DNA of 16,182 bases from JBKEAJ01 sp047972135 (GCA_047972135.1 JBKEAJ010000155.1:1-16182); one strand, 5' to 3'. Numbered from the stretch's first letter, positions 1-7,239 are shown. A program made the numbers and translations. Notes: a model not told the origin generated them from the sequence alone.

Positions 1-268
1 CATGCTTCCTTATGTCTCCGACGGTGGAACATGGGGAACGGCAACAGCAACGGGAACAAGTGTCAATCCTAATAATCCTGCCTACCTTAGCACTAGTGCA
101 ACAGACGGTAAGATTTTCGATGCCGAAGGCTTTTGGAATGCAGCAGTGTCGTTAAATACTGGACTTGACAAGGTGCGAGTAACAATCCCTTACACCACAG
201 GAACAGGCGACCATTGCGCTGGAGCAAGCAAAACAGTGAACATAACAATTGAAATAACGAAGGAATAA
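1..268 (+). CDS. C-terminal fragment of a probable secreted/surface protein
   Basis: Partial gene: the reading frame is open to the left edge of the window and ends with TAA at 266-268, so the true start lies outside. The visible 88 or so residues are rich in Thr, Ser, Gly and Asn, with alternating hydrophobic stretches near the end (for example KVRVTIPYTT and KTVNITIEIT), which fits a beta-sandwich domain of an extracellular protein. It has no transmembrane segment and no recognisable C-terminal sorting domain in the visible part. I do not recognise the family. The gene is followed by a short gap holding a dispersed repeat, then by a gene on the opposite strand, so it is the last gene of its transcription unit. 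The methionine near position 2 is internal as far as can be judged and should not be taken as the start. Confidence 0.6.
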   Translation, partial: MLPYVSDGGTWGTATATGTSVNPNNPAYLSTSATDGKIFDAEGFWNAAVSLNTGLDKVRVTIPYTTGTGDHCAGASKTVNITIEITKE

Positions 269-280
269 TGAAAAATACAT

Positions 281-387
281 TGTTTAATTGTTTAATCGTT
301 TAGGGTTTAAAGATGCTGTATGCCGTAGGCTTTAGGCTATAAGCGAACAGCCGATAAACGAACGTCATTGCGAGGAGCTTGCGACGG
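281..387. repeat. Dispersed composite repeat, copy 1 (modules C, A, half B)
   Basis: Three modules that recur elsewhere in the window stand in a row here. Module C (281-310) is built from variants of TGTTTAATCGTTTA and resembles 7650-7680. Module A (about 312-341, with the core GTAGGCTTTAGGC) resembles 7685-7708 and, more loosely, the reverse complement of 14333-14379. Half of module B (363-386, beginning CGTCATTGCGAGGAGC) matches the first 24 bases of the full element at 14247-14323, then diverges. No coding potential is seen. Confidence 0.7.
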
Positions 388-390
388 ACT

Positions 391-639
391 CTACTTATTT
401 GATTTTCTTTGGCGGAGTTTCATTCCGAGATAATGAGCGAGGAAATAGGTAGGCAGGGTTACGATGATACTGTAATATATGGGGATGCCCAAATACTTTC
501 TGAATAATATAATAAATGGAATTGGCAGGTGTATGTAAACAAACCACCAAAATGATAGCTTTTTTACGCCAGCTCTCAAGTATCCAAATGGTATTCCGAG
601 AGCAAAAGTCATCAGAGCTAAAAGAAAGTAATCAGTCAT
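391..639 (-). CDS. Small conserved-looking integral membrane protein
   Basis: An 82-residue protein with three hydrophobic segments at about residues 3-22, 32-48 and 53-72, ending in a basic tail (KLRQRKSNK), which predicts a cytoplasmic C-terminus. The hydrophobicity pattern, with Gly and Pro inside the first helix (GIPFGYLRAG), looks like a genuine small membrane protein and not a chance frame. Related small hypothetical membrane proteins occur in Bacteroidetes, but I cannot assign a function. The ATG at 637-639 is chosen because a TAnnTTTG box lies four bases upstream on the same strand. It is divergent from the DUF177/rpmF pair and separated from the preceding gene end by a dispersed repeat. 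No partner gene is evident. Confidence 0.7.
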   Translation of the reverse strand: MTDYFLLALMTFALGIPFGYLRAGVKKLSFWWFVYIHLPIPFIILFRKYLGIPIYYSIIVTLPTYFLAHYLGMKLRQRKSNK

Positions 640-643
640 ACTG

Positions 644-651
644 CAAAAATA
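644..651 (-). promoter_or_regulatory. Bacteroidetes-type -7 box for the small membrane protein
   Basis: Read on the minus strand the site is TATTTTTG, an exact match to the Bacteroidetes -7 consensus TAnnTTTG. It lies only four bases before the ATG, so a transcript from it would be leaderless or nearly so. I see no convincing TTG box at the -33 position, so this remains a candidate. Confidence 0.4.
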
Positions 652-697
652 CTCACAAAAAGTGAGGTGTGAGTTAAAAACTCTGTCTAATAGTTTC

Positions 698-724
698 TTG
701 TTAAAAATAAAATGTGTAATTTTG
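698..724 (+). promoter_or_regulatory. Candidate promoter for the DUF177-rpmF unit
   Basis: TAATTTTG at 717-724 matches the Bacteroidetes -7 consensus TAnnTTTG, with TTG at 698-700 as a possible -33 box. The 16-base spacing is somewhat shorter than usual. A start of transcription shortly after it would leave a leader of roughly 20 bases before the ATG at 752, which supports that ATG over the upstream GTG at 662. Confidence 0.5.
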
Positions 725-751
725 CGGGACTTTTGTCATGATTTACATACG

Positions 752-1306
752 ATGAAGTATACGGAAACATATTGCATCCCTTACGAGGGTTTGAGTCTCG
801 GCAAACATAAATATGAGTATACGCTCAGCAATGATTTTTTTCTGAATCATGGCACGGTAGATATTAGTACTGGCGATTTGCTTGCCATAGTAGTCATTGA
901 CAAGCATCCTTCGTTTATAGAGCTGAGCTTTGAGATTGAAGGTAGTGTTGAGCTTGAGTGCGGCAGATGCTTGGACATGTATAATCAAGACCTTGACTAT
1001 GTCGGTAAATTGATAGTCAAATTTGGTGATAAGGACATAGACGAAGGCGATGATATTGTCTGGATTGACAAAAGCGAAGGCATACTTCATCTGGCTAAAT
1101 GGCTAAATGAGTTTGTAGTGTTGAGTTTGCCGATTCGCAGGGTTCATCCTGATAGTCAGGACGGCAAGAGTAGTTGCAACGAGCAGATGCTTGCTTATCT
1201 TGACAATGAAATAGACGCTAGCGAGAAGGACGACAATGTATCAGATAGTCGCTGGGATGCCTTGAAGGTTTTGAAAGACGAAGTAGATAAAAAACAGACA
1301 AAATAA
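752..1306 (+). CDS. DUF177 (YceD-like) protein, 23S rRNA accumulation protein family
   Basis: A 184-residue protein of the DUF177/YceD family, which sits before the L32 gene in most bacteria. The E. coli member (YceD) is linked to 23S rRNA accumulation and has been suggested to act in large-subunit assembly. Visible hallmarks are the ECGRCL motif (Cys70 and Cys73), the LPIRRVHP stretch at 126-133 followed by Cys142, and the C-terminal SRWDALKVLKDE. The family's N-terminal pattern (IPYEGLSLGKHKYEYTL) starts just after the ATG at 752, so I reject the in-frame GTG at 662, which would add 30 residues across the apparent promoter. The gene ends 22 bases before rpmF and is surely co-transcribed with it. 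Identification is from motif and context; the molecular role in this phylum is inferred. Confidence 0.88.
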   Translation: MKYTETYCIPYEGLSLGKHKYEYTLSNDFFLNHGTVDISTGDLLAIVVIDKHPSFIELSFEIEGSVELECGRCLDMYNQDLDYVGKLIVKFGDKDIDEGDDIVWIDKSEGILHLAKWLNEFVVLSLPIRRVHPDSQDGKSSCNEQMLAYLDNEIDASEKDDNVSDSRWDALKVLKDEVDKKQTK

Positions 1307-1328
1307 TAATTAAAAAAGAAGATATAAA

Positions 1329-1514
1329 ATGGCACATCCAAAGAGAAAGATCTCGAAGACAAGAAGAGACAAGCGCAGAACACACTACAAAGCAGTAGCA
1401 CCAACGATTGTAAGTTGTTCAAACTGTGGTGCAGCAATTAAGTATCACACTGTATGTGGCGAATGTGGTTACTACCGTGGTAAGCAAGCTGTCGAGAAAG
1501 AAGTAGCACTATAA
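1329..1514 (+). CDS. rpmF: 50S ribosomal protein L32
   Basis: A 61-residue ribosomal protein L32 of the large subunit. The N-terminus MAHPKRKISKTRRDKRR is the typical basic rRNA-binding extension. It is the zinc-binding (C+) form: Cys30-x2-Cys33 and Cys43-x2-Cys46 make a complete zinc ribbon. It follows the DUF177 gene in the classic arrangement. In many Bacteroidetes fabH and sometimes plsX come next; here no lipid synthesis gene follows, and instead there is a 272-base gap and a bactofilin. No sign of degeneration. Confidence 0.97.
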   Translation: MAHPKRKISKTRRDKRRTHYKAVAPTIVSCSNCGAAIKYHTVCGECGYYRGKQAVEKEVAL

Positions 1515-1518
1515 AAAA

Positions 1519-1544
1519 GGCTGGACATTCGTCCACGTCCGACC
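1519..1544 (+). terminator. Possible weak terminator hairpin after rpmF
   Basis: GGCTGGAC (1519-1526) can pair with GTCCGACC (1537-1544) with one mismatch and one wobble. The following bases (ATTTTG) are a poor U-tract, and a stronger T-run comes only near 1570-1576. Position right after the rpmF stop supports it; the structure itself is modest. Confidence 0.3.
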
Positions 1545-1634
1545 ATTTTGAAGTTCTAGCAAGCGGTATGGCTTTTTTTAGTGAAGTTATGTCGTTTGTT
1601 GTCTTATTGGGAGTTTGGAAAGCGAATTTAGCTA

Positions 1635-1677
1635 TCGACTACTAGCTGTAAATCATTGATTAAGAGCTAGTAGTTGA
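1635..1677. promoter_or_regulatory. Long inverted repeat of unknown function
   Basis: TCGACTACTAGCT (1635-1647) and AGCTAGTAGTTGA (1665-1677) form a 13-bp stem with a single G-T wobble around a 17-base loop. The loop holds its own small palindrome (AATCA-T-TGATT). There is no T-run on either side, so it is not a standard intrinsic terminator. It may be an operator, an RNA processing element or a cruciform. Confidence 0.45.
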
Positions 1678-1734
1678 GAAATAAATAAATGACACCTCCA
1701 CAACTCTTAAAATATAGACACATAGAAGGATGAT

Positions 1735-1772
1735 TATAAACAGCAAAAGCATATAGCATACAGCTTATTGCA
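1735..1772 (+). repeat. Dispersed module A, copy next to the bactofilin start
   Basis: This stretch begins TATAAACAGCAAAAGCATA and ends ACAGCTTATTGCA. It matches 14330-14373, just before cmk, apart from a deletion of about seven bases. In both places the repeat ends about 15 bases before the start codon of an unrelated gene, in the same orientation. Confidence 0.7.
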
Positions 1773-1786
1773 TAAAAAATAAACAT

Positions 1787-2284
<498 letters not shown>

Positions 2285-2301
2285 AATTGATTTACTGAGG
2301 T

Positions 2302-2670
2302 ATGGGTAAGGGAGGAGTCGGCTATATAAGGGGTTTAGGATTTGTGATAGTTGGCTTGTTGTTGGTTGAGCTGGTGATTAGCATGCTTGTTGAGGGCATC
2401 GCTTTCTCGTGGTTTTATCCTGTTTCGGCTGTTATAGGGGGGCTGACGGCGTGGGTTTGTTACTTAATAGACAAGAAGATGCCGGGCATAAATTCCATAT
2501 CAATGAGTTTCTTCATAAAGCTTGTTGTGTACGGAGGTTTTGTGTTGTACTGTCATTATTTTGATGTTGCCGAAATGCTAGTCTACGGCACTCATATTGT
2601 AGTTTTATATTTGTTGCTGATGTTTGTTGAGATTAGGAGGAAATATAGCTCAGTCAGATCTAAACATTAG
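2302..2670 (+). CDS. Small four-helix membrane protein, unknown function
   Basis: A 122-residue protein with four hydrophobic segments at about residues 8-30, 36-55, 67-84 and 91-110, short loops (YLIDKKMPG is the longest polar one) and a basic C-terminus (EIRRKYSSVRSKH). It begins with GTG-free ATG at 2302 only 17 bases after the bactofilin stop. I do not recognise a catalytic motif. Small membrane proteins of similar size lie between a bactofilin and atpB in some Bacteroidetes, so it could be an AtpI-like or related assembly factor, but atpB is not next to it and this is only a positional guess. Its last four bases overlap the end of dnaG on the other strand, with no room for a terminator between them. 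Confidence 0.72.
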   Translation: MGKGGVGYIRGLGFVIVGLLLVELVISMLVEGIAFSWFYPVSAVIGGLTAWVCYLIDKKMPGINSISMSFFIKLVVYGGFVLYCHYFDVAEMLVYGTHIVVLYLLLMFVEIRRKYSSVRSKH

Positions 2671-4616
2671 GATATTGATGGTCGGTCGAGTTGTTTGCTA
2701 ATTTCCGAAGCGATATATCTGAGTTTTTGATATTCCTTTTGCAGTTCTATAACTTTGTCAAAATCATCATTGCTAAGATTTGCGATTTTGTCTTGAATTT
2801 CAGCCATATATCCTTTCACGCACTTGAACTTATATTCGTTCAGAAGTTTTGGTACGATTGTATACAGAATATCTTTTTCTGTTTCGTGGGCATGTTTTCC
2901 GTCGCTCCATCGTCTGCTCTCGGTGTATTTCTCGGATAGTATTTCGATACAAAGTGCAGCAATATCGTTGTTAATATTGTGAATCATGTAATTTTCGATT
3001 TCAGTTTCGACAATTTCCCCTTTTAGTATATTAATAAGTGTGTCGAAGCTAGATGCAAAAGGCTCTGTTGTCGGTATCAGCTCATCATTAATCAAGTCAT
3101 TTAGAATATAAAACCCTACACTTATAGGTTTTCCGTCTTCATCTTCGGCAATATCTACATTAAAGTATTTTATAAGCATACGCAACAAAGCTCGTATTTC
3201 GAGGTCTTCGGATGTAGCGACACTACTTCTGTTGGCGGTATTTTGCTCAGTGATGTTTTGCTTAGATGCTTGTCGTTTTGCGTCGAAATATTTTTTTTTC
3301 TGAAAGTCGTCTGATTTTTTATGAATAATCTTGGCGACCTCATCGTATAGTAGTTTTTCGTCTCTTCCGAGCATTGAGCTGCAAGTGCTTATATATTCGG
3401 CTCTGGATAGGGGGTCGTTTATTTGTGCAATACTTTCGATAATGCTTTTTATAGCCTGTGTTTTTGCGTATGGGTCGTTTTCTGTGCCGTCGAGCAAGAG
3501 TTTTGTTTTGAACTTTATAAAGTCCATTTCATTTTCATTGATAAACAGCTCTAGCTCACTTGCAGTTCTGGCTTTTGCAAATGAGTCGGGGTCTTCGCCC
3601 TCGGGCAGGGCTATAATCTTTATGTGCATGCCTTGTTGGAGGAGCAAATCTATACCCCGCATGGATGCTTTTATTCCGGCAGCGTCGCCGTCGTATATTA
3701 CCGTTACCTTATTTGTAAATCTTTTAATAAGCCTTATTTGGTCGTCGGTAAGTGCTGTTCCCGATGATGCCACCACATTTTCGATGCCCGATTGATGCAT
3801 TGATATAACATCGGTGTAGCCTTCGACGAGGAAACATTTATCGTTTTGGGTGATAGCTTTTTTGGCTTGAAATATTCCGTATAGTACACGGCTTTTGTGG
3901 TATATTTCTGATTCAGGGGAGTTTAGATATTTTGCAGCTTTGTCGGAAGTTTTCATAACTCTTCCGCCAAAGCCTATTGTTCTGCCCGAAACGCTGTGTA
4001 TTGGGAACATCACCCGTCCAGCAAAGCGGTCGATTTTCCAGTCGTCGCGTTGTATTGTGAGTCCGCATGCTGTTAAGATAGCTAGTTTATATCCTTTTTT
4101 CTGTGCATGTTTTGTAAAAGCGGCTTTTTCTTCGAGAGCGTATCCGAGATTGAATTTTTTTATAATATCGTCTCGCAGTTCTCGTTGCCTGAAATATTCT
4201 AGCGCGATAGCTTTTCCCTCCTTCGTTTCCCAGAGGTTTTTCTGGAAGTAGTTGTCGGCAAAGTCTGTTGCTACCATCATGCTTTCCCTTAGGTTTTTAG
4301 CTTCTTTTTCCTCGGGAGTTTCTTCCTTTTCTTCGATTTCTATACCATATTTTTTGGCAAGGAATTTTACGGATTCGATAAAGTTCAGGTTTTCAATCTG
4401 CATAATGAAATTGAACACATTGCCACCGCCACCGCAGCCAAAGCACTTGCAAATTCCCTTGCTTGGCGAGACGGTAAACGAGGGTGTTTTTTCGTTATGA
4501 AATGGGCAAAGTCCAATAAAATTAACGCCTCTACGTTTCAGGTTTACATATTCGCCCACTACATCTTCGATGTTGGCGGAGTCTTTGACTTGTTCTATGA
4601 CAATTTCATTAATCAT
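2667..4616 (-). CDS. dnaG: DNA primase
   Basis: A 649-residue DNA primase, which makes RNA primers for replication together with DnaB. Domains in order: CHC2-type zinc finger with Cys37, His40, Cys58 and Cys61 (CPFH and CFGC); the RNA polymerase core with the SEIYHKS-type stretch near 236-242; the Toprim fold with Glu265 in VEGYTDV, the DGDAAG motif at 309-314 and EDPDSF at 341-346 as metal-binding acidic residues; and a C-terminal helical region (about 470-649) that would bind the helicase. All key residues are present and the length is normal for Bacteroidetes. The ATG at 4614-4616 gives the usual MINE-type N-terminus. The gene is convergent with the small membrane protein (4-base overlap) and divergent from the metallophosphoesterase. 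Confidence 0.97.
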   Translation of the reverse strand: MINEIVIEQVKDSANIEDVVGEYVNLKRRGVNFIGLCPFHNEKTPSFTVSPSKGICKCFGCGGGGNVFNFIMQIENLNFIESVKFLAKKYGIEIEEKEETPEEKEAKNLRESMMVATDFADNYFQKNLWETKEGKAIALEYFRQRELRDDIIKKFNLGYALEEKAAFTKHAQKKGYKLAILTACGLTIQRDDWKIDRFAGRVMFPIHSVSGRTIGFGGRVMKTSDKAAKYLNSPESEIYHKSRVLYGIFQAKKAITQNDKCFLVEGYTDVISMHQSGIENVVASSGTALTDDQIRLIKRFTNKVTVIYDGDAAGIKASMRGIDLLLQQGMHIKIIALPEGEDPDSFAKARTASELELFINENEMDFIKFKTKLLLDGTENDPYAKTQAIKSIIESIAQINDPLSRAEYISTCSSMLGRDEKLLYDEVAKIIHKKSDDFQKKKYFDAKRQASKQNITEQNTANRSSVATSEDLEIRALLRMLIKYFNVDIAEDEDGKPISVGFYILNDLINDELIPTTEPFASSFDTLINILKGEIVETEIENYMIHNINNDIAALCIEILSEKYTESRRWSDGKHAHETEKDILYTIVPKLLNEYKFKCVKGYMAEIQDKIANLSNDDFDKVIELQKEYQKLRYIASEISKQLDRPSIS

Positions 4617-4620
4617 GCTA

Positions 4621-4628
4621 CAAAATTA
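4621..4628 (-). promoter_or_regulatory. Bacteroidetes-type -7 box for dnaG
   Basis: On the minus strand the site reads TAATTTTG, an exact TAnnTTTG match, ending four bases before the dnaG ATG. This is the same spacing as at the small membrane protein at 391-639 and suggests a very short or absent leader. A clear -33 TTG is not visible. Confidence 0.4.
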
Positions 4629-4645
4629 ATTTTTTATGAGCAGAA

Positions 4646-4676
4646 TTGTTATTTAAATCTTGTATAATTATCTTTA
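4646..4676 (+). promoter_or_regulatory. Candidate promoter for the metallophosphoesterase
   Basis: TTG at 4646-4648 followed after 20 bases by TATCTTTA at 4669-4676 (seven of eight consensus positions for TAnnTTTG) fits the Bacteroidetes sigma-ABfr layout. It lies about 40 bases before the ATG at 4718 and inside the longer, rejected version of the frame. Confidence 0.4.
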
Positions 4677-4717
4677 CGGCTCAAACTTATTTGTGTATCA
4701 TAACAAAGACAGCATAT

Positions 4718-5716
4718 ATGACTAGTAGAAGAAGTTTTGTAAAGAGAGGGATGGCAGCAGGGGCAGGACTTGCATTGTTTCCGTCGTTGATGTCGTGTAA
4801 GGCAGACCCATTGTTCAGGTTTGCCCTATGTGCGGATGTGCATAAAGATATAATGCCAGATGCTGATAAACGCTTGATGACCTTTATGAATGTTGCAGAC
4901 TCTTACGGGGTGAATTTTGTTGCTCAGTTAGGCGATTTTTGTTATCCGGAAGAGCAAAATAGGGAATTTCTGAATATTTGGAAAGGCTTTGCAGGAGGGA
5001 AGTATTCTGTATTGGGAATGCATGATATGGATAAAAGTACCAAGCAGGATGTTGTTGATTATTTAGCTATGCCCGACACTCGTTATTCCTTTGATGTAGG
5101 GGGTTTCACTTTTATAGTTCTTGATACTAATTTTTATCGGGATGCTAGCGGAGAGTTTCACGACTATGCCAATAGGAATTTTATGATGCATGACAGACTT
5201 AATCAGATTCCTGATATACAGATTGAGTGGCTGAGGGCAAAACTAGAGTCTAGCAACAATAGATGTATAATATTTTCGCATTATCCCCTGTTTAATGTTC
5301 AAGAGCAGGAGGTAAATAGCAATGTCAGGAAAGTATTGGAATCCGAGAACGAGAGGGCAGGCTACAAGAAAGTCGTGGCATCCTTCAACGGCTATACTCA
5401 TGCCGATTATTCGCAGGTAGTCAATAGCATCAGCTATGTCAATATAAACAGCATGTCTCATCTTTGGGTAGGCGCGAAATATAGCTGCGACAGGCGTTTT
5501 ACGCAAATAGACAATAAAAACTATCCACCTCTGAAATATACAATGCCCTACACACTGCCCTTATATGCAGTGGTTGAGGTATATGCAGATAAATTGAAGC
5601 TCATAGGCACGCGGGCGGAGTTTATGAAACCGACTCCACAAGAGATGGATATGCACAGTAGAGAAGATGGTTTTTCGACCAGAGCATTTATCTCTGATTT
5701 GGAGATAGTTGTGTAA
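4718..5716 (+). CDS. Tat-exported lipoprotein of the calcineurin-like metallophosphoesterase family
   Basis: A 332-residue protein. The N-terminus has a twin-arginine signal (TSRRSFVKRG) running into a hydrophobic stretch and a lipobox-like LMSC with Cys27, so it is probably exported folded and lipid-anchored. The phosphoesterase fold shows D40-x-H42 (CADVH), G72-D73 (AQLGDF), LGMHDMD at 99-105, H188 (FSHYP) and GYTH at 225-228. In the family these motifs are normally GNH and GHxH; here Asn is Met101 and the first His is Tyr226, so two usual metal ligands are missing while the others remain. The pattern YSFDVGGFTFIVLDTN is typical of Bacteroidetes and Planctomycetes members. I start at 4718 and not at 4646 because the Tat signal begins there and a promoter-like site lies between. 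Substrate unknown; activity may be altered. Confidence 0.85.
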   Translation: MTSRRSFVKRGMAAGAGLALFPSLMSCKADPLFRFALCADVHKDIMPDADKRLMTFMNVADSYGVNFVAQLGDFCYPEEQNREFLNIWKGFAGGKYSVLGMHDMDKSTKQDVVDYLAMPDTRYSFDVGGFTFIVLDTNFYRDASGEFHDYANRNFMMHDRLNQIPDIQIEWLRAKLESSNNRCIIFSHYPLFNVQEQEVNSNVRKVLESENERAGYKKVVASFNGYTHADYSQVVNSISYVNINSMSHLWVGAKYSCDRRFTQIDNKNYPPLKYTMPYTLPLYAVVEVYADKLKLIGTRAEFMKPTPQEMDMHSREDGFSTRAFISDLEIVV

Positions 5717-5765
5717 TAGCATTAAAAAAAAGGCATCCCGAAGAATGCCTTTTTTTAATGCTATT
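5715..5765. terminator. Bidirectional terminator between two convergent genes
   Basis: The left arm at 5715-5736 (AATAGCATTA, eight A in total, GGCAT) pairs with the right arm at 5744-5765 (ATGCC, seven T, AATGCTATT), around a short loop. The stem is about 20 bp with a one-base bulge. The A-tract on one side and T-tract on the other make it work for transcripts from both directions. It starts inside the stop codon of the metallophosphoesterase and ends 17 bases before the hexokinase stop. Confidence 0.92.
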
Positions 5766-5781
5766 GTGTATTACAGATGCA

Positions 5782-6975
5782 TCACGCCATCGCCACAATG
5801 CCTGCACCAATAAGGTTGGCATTATCCACACGTTGTATATCAAATTGCACATTGCTGTAATGCATGTGGTCTAGCAGGTCTCTAAGATATTTCTTCACCA
5901 TTTTGTTGTAGTCCTTAAACTCGGAGAGGTGAGACCAGAATAGGCTACCCTCGGCAACAATAAGCACTCTGTAGGTGCGGTCTGATGGTGGATTCCCGCT
6001 TTTTATCAATCCTGCAATTGAAGAAGCAACAAGTTTAGCAGATCTTTTGTATGCCTCTTTTGATAGCTCGACGGCTTCTACATCGTATTTTTTAGGATTA
6101 TCTATAACTTGCGACATTTGTTTGCCATCTGTCAGTTCGTCAAATTTATCAGGGAAAGCGGCATTCAGCAGTCTGCCAATAAACATTCCGGATACTGCTT
6201 TTTCAAGTTTTTGTTTGCCAGGGTTCAATGATTTTTCGTCTACTGTCTTATCGAGGTCGGTAAGAATATCGGGAGTGAAGTTTCCTGATTCCAGATTTAT
6301 AGGAAGTATTCCTTCCCACGGCTCAATTTCTTTTGTAATTCTTGAAGTGTGAAAGAAAGTTGCCATGTTAGTCCCCGTTCCCACTATAAGTCCTATGTAT
6401 GAGTCGAATCCTGGGAGTGTTTTCCCTGCAAACAGAGTAGTAATAGTGTCGTTTGCAACTTTAATGCCCGAAAACTTTGACTTGCAGTTCTTGTTTAGGT
6501 ACTCCAATAGGGGTTTCCCAATCTTGCTACCTATTAACTCTTTGATGGCTAGGTCTTTGCTCATACCTAATCCAATGGCATCGCCGTTTTTAAGACTTGT
6601 TGCCGGGTATGAATAGCAATATCCGAGAGGAGTTTCTTTTTCATATCCTAAAACGTTGACCAGTCCGGCAATAGCTTTAAAGAGAGCTTCCAAGGAGCTT
6701 GTTTCTCCCAGTTCAGGGTCGAGTTTCTTGCCCACCGGTCCGTGGGTAACAGTTGCTGCTCCCTTTTTAAATTCGACCACTGCCACACGCAGATTAGTGC
6801 CGCCGAAGTCAACGACTGTTACGGCTCCGTTTAGTTCACCCTCAATTGGTGAAACGTAAGTGGGAATACAGAGTAATTCCTGCCCGTCTTTCTCAAGACC
6901 TTGTAGAACTCTCTCGCTGAAAGCGTTGCTGATGCTCCTTTGCTGCTTGATATCGAGGCTTAGTAAATTGTGCAT
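5782..6975 (-). CDS. Hexokinase of the eukaryote-like family
   Basis: A 397-residue sugar kinase that transfers phosphate from ATP to glucose or related hexoses at the entry to glycolysis. It belongs to the hexokinase family otherwise best known from eukaryotes and present in Bacteroides, not to the ROK or Glk groups. Motifs: phosphate-binding DFGGTNLRVAVVEF (56-69), sugar-binding SYPATSLKNGD (122-132), catalytic Asp176 in VANDTIT, GTGTNM (199-204), NLESGNF (227-233) containing Glu229, the KAVSGMFIGR stretch (259-268) and AEGSLFW (341-347) in the adenosine region. The C-terminus also carries an NANLIGAGIVA helix like the end of other family members. All catalytic positions appear intact. The ATG at 6973-6975 is chosen as the first in frame. 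It faces the metallophosphoesterase across a terminator and stands alone otherwise. Confidence 0.9.
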   Translation of the reverse strand: MHNLLSLDIKQQRSISNAFSERVLQGLEKDGQELLCIPTYVSPIEGELNGAVTVVDFGGTNLRVAVVEFKKGAATVTHGPVGKKLDPELGETSSLEALFKAIAGLVNVLGYEKETPLGYCYSYPATSLKNGDAIGLGMSKDLAIKELIGSKIGKPLLEYLNKNCKSKFSGIKVANDTITTLFAGKTLPGFDSYIGLIVGTGTNMATFFHTSRITKEIEPWEGILPINLESGNFTPDILTDLDKTVDEKSLNPGKQKLEKAVSGMFIGRLLNAAFPDKFDELTDGKQMSQVIDNPKKYDVEAVELSKEAYKRSAKLVASSIAGLIKSGNPPSDRTYRVLIVAEGSLFWSHLSEFKDYNKMVKKYLRDLLDHMHYSNVQFDIQRVDNANLIGAGIVAMA

Positions 6976-7116
6976 GATATATTTTTGTTTAATAATTTGC
7001 TGTAAATAATCATCGGACGAATATAGGAATTGTTATTAAGATAGAGGTATATAAATTCGGTTTTTTGAAATATTAATGTAATTTTCTTCTTTCGACTTCG
7101 AGTTTCATCTGTTTAT

Positions 7117-7163
7117 AATTTTGCAATAAGCTGTAAGTTATAGGCTTTATGCTTTTGCCGTTT
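7117..7163 (-). repeat. Dispersed module A, reverse copy
   Basis: This 47-base stretch is the reverse complement of 14333-14379, with 45 of 47 positions identical by eye. Its beginning overlaps TAATTTTG (7116-7123), which by chance or design matches the -7 promoter consensus. Confidence 0.85.
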
Positions 7164-7219
7164 TTAATCATTCTCGGATGCTCGAATGTTTAACTGTTTG
7201 GGTTTTCGGACTGACAGCT

Positions 7220-7239
7220 GGGCAGAAAATGTTCTGCCC
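7220..7239. repeat. Perfect 8-bp hairpin
   Basis: GGGCAGAA (7220-7227) and TTCTGCCC (7232-7239) pair perfectly around AATG. No T-run follows, so it is probably a component of the local repeat and not a terminator. Confidence 0.5.

Larger units (their letters stand above)
1545..1786. other. Intergenic region before the bactofilin gene
   Basis: No credible coding frame is seen. It contains the hairpin at 1635-1677 and a copy of dispersed module A at 1735-1772 that runs to within about 15 bases of the bactofilin ATG. I could not find a TAnnTTTG promoter box here. Confidence 0.5.

Noticed and set aside
662..751. Longer version of the DUF177 protein starting at GTG 662
   Set aside because: The extra 30 residues cross a TAnnTTTG promoter box and do not look like the family N-terminus; the ATG at 752 fits.
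3331..4500. Several plus-strand open frames opposite dnaG
   Set aside because: They are shadows of the dnaG reading frame on the other strand, with Ser- and Phe-rich meaningless products and no motifs.
4646..4717. Longer version of the metallophosphoesterase starting upstream of the Tat signal
   Set aside because: It would bury the twin-arginine motif 24 residues inside the protein and covers a promoter-like site; the ATG at 4718 gives a normal signal peptide.
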